A stretch of DNA of 5,522 nt from a bacterium. Lineage in GTDB: Bacteria > Patescibacteriota > Gracilibacteria > UM-FILTER-43-11. The notes below the pieces were generated by a model. The model saw only the letters and a program-made list of their open reading frames with translations. It was not told the DNA's origin and made no database searches. The stretch is taken from contig JAUHXI010000105.1 of the NCBI GenBank assembly GCA_030426875.1, forward strand, positions 1-5,522, in the 5' to 3' direction. Numbering within the stretch: the stretch's first letter is position 1; every line of letters starts with the position of its first letter. Shown here in pieces: positions 5,420 through 5,522 of this stretch. The position numbers and the translations under genes are program-made.

Positions 5420-5522
5420 AAGGACCACGAGATTTTTCTCTTGAAATTTCTTTACCTCAACCCATCTCCACCCTCAAATCCCCATTGAATACCCTACCCC
5501 CTCATGTCACCTCTTTTTTTGT
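5420..5522 (+). repeat. Dispersed pyrimidine-rich repeat, copy 2 (reaches the window edge)
   Basis: This is the second copy of the repeat at 4364-4457, in the same orientation. The last 20 bases (5503-5522) are identical to 4438-4457 and run to the window end, so the shared part may be longer. It is very C/T-rich: C runs at 5461-5463, 5471-5473, 5480-5483, 5492-5494 and 5497-5501 mean that the minus strand has five G runs and could form a G-quadruplex. Unlike copy 1, it has a strong promoter just upstream. Confidence 0.6.

Noticed and set aside
4364..5522. Integron-type gene cassette with attC sites
   Set aside because: The repeats lack the paired inverse core sites and the strong internal symmetry expected of attC; no integrase is seen.

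Overview
This is a window of about 5.5 kb from a bacterial chromosome. It is moderately AT-rich, densely coded, and reads with the standard genetic code (TGA, TAA and TAG are all used as stops). It holds six genes. Four belong to families I recognise: tgt (partial), an SPFH/stomatin-prohibitin protein, clpP and a DUF1697 protein. Two I do not recognise: a coiled-coil protein and a protein with two membrane segments. The taxon cannot be fixed from this much sequence. One trait stands out: five of the six starts have no Shine-Dalgarno sequence, and at least one (tgt) looks leaderless. This suggests a lineage that does not depend on Shine-Dalgarno pairing, and an uncultivated group is possible. 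No mobile-element gene, tRNA, rRNA or CRISPR array is visible.

Layout. Positions 1-521 (minus) carry the N-terminal half of tRNA-guanine transglycosylase, which runs out of the window. A divergent intergenic region (522-792) holds the tgt promoter and a strong TTGACA-N17-TAAAAT promoter whose -35 box lies inside a perfect 18-bp palindrome. That promoter faces an unrecognised coiled-coil protein (793-1632, plus). An SPFH membrane protein with its own TATAAT promoter follows (1835-2710, plus). It converges on an unrecognised protein with two transmembrane segments (2846-3502, minus), and a good bidirectional intrinsic terminator lies between them. Next comes clpP (3611-4279, minus), with an intact Ser-His-Asp triad. 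A gene-poor stretch of about 535 bp separates clpP from the DUF1697 gene (4816-5367, plus).

The DUF1697 gene is flanked by two diverged direct copies of a pyrimidine-rich repeat (about 4364-4457 and 5420-5522). The copies share an identical 20-nt end, and the second is cut by the window edge. A strong promoter with a dyad over its -35 box sits just before the second copy. This repeat-flanked cassette and the palindromic promoter of the unknown coiled-coil gene are the least ordinary parts of the window.

The genes do not form one pathway. tgt serves tRNA modification. clpP and the SPFH protein both belong broadly to protein and membrane quality control, but they are not co-transcribed here. 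Almost every gene appears to have its own promoter, so this looks like ordinary chromosomal sequence with single-gene transcription units. I see no convincing new defence or mobile system.
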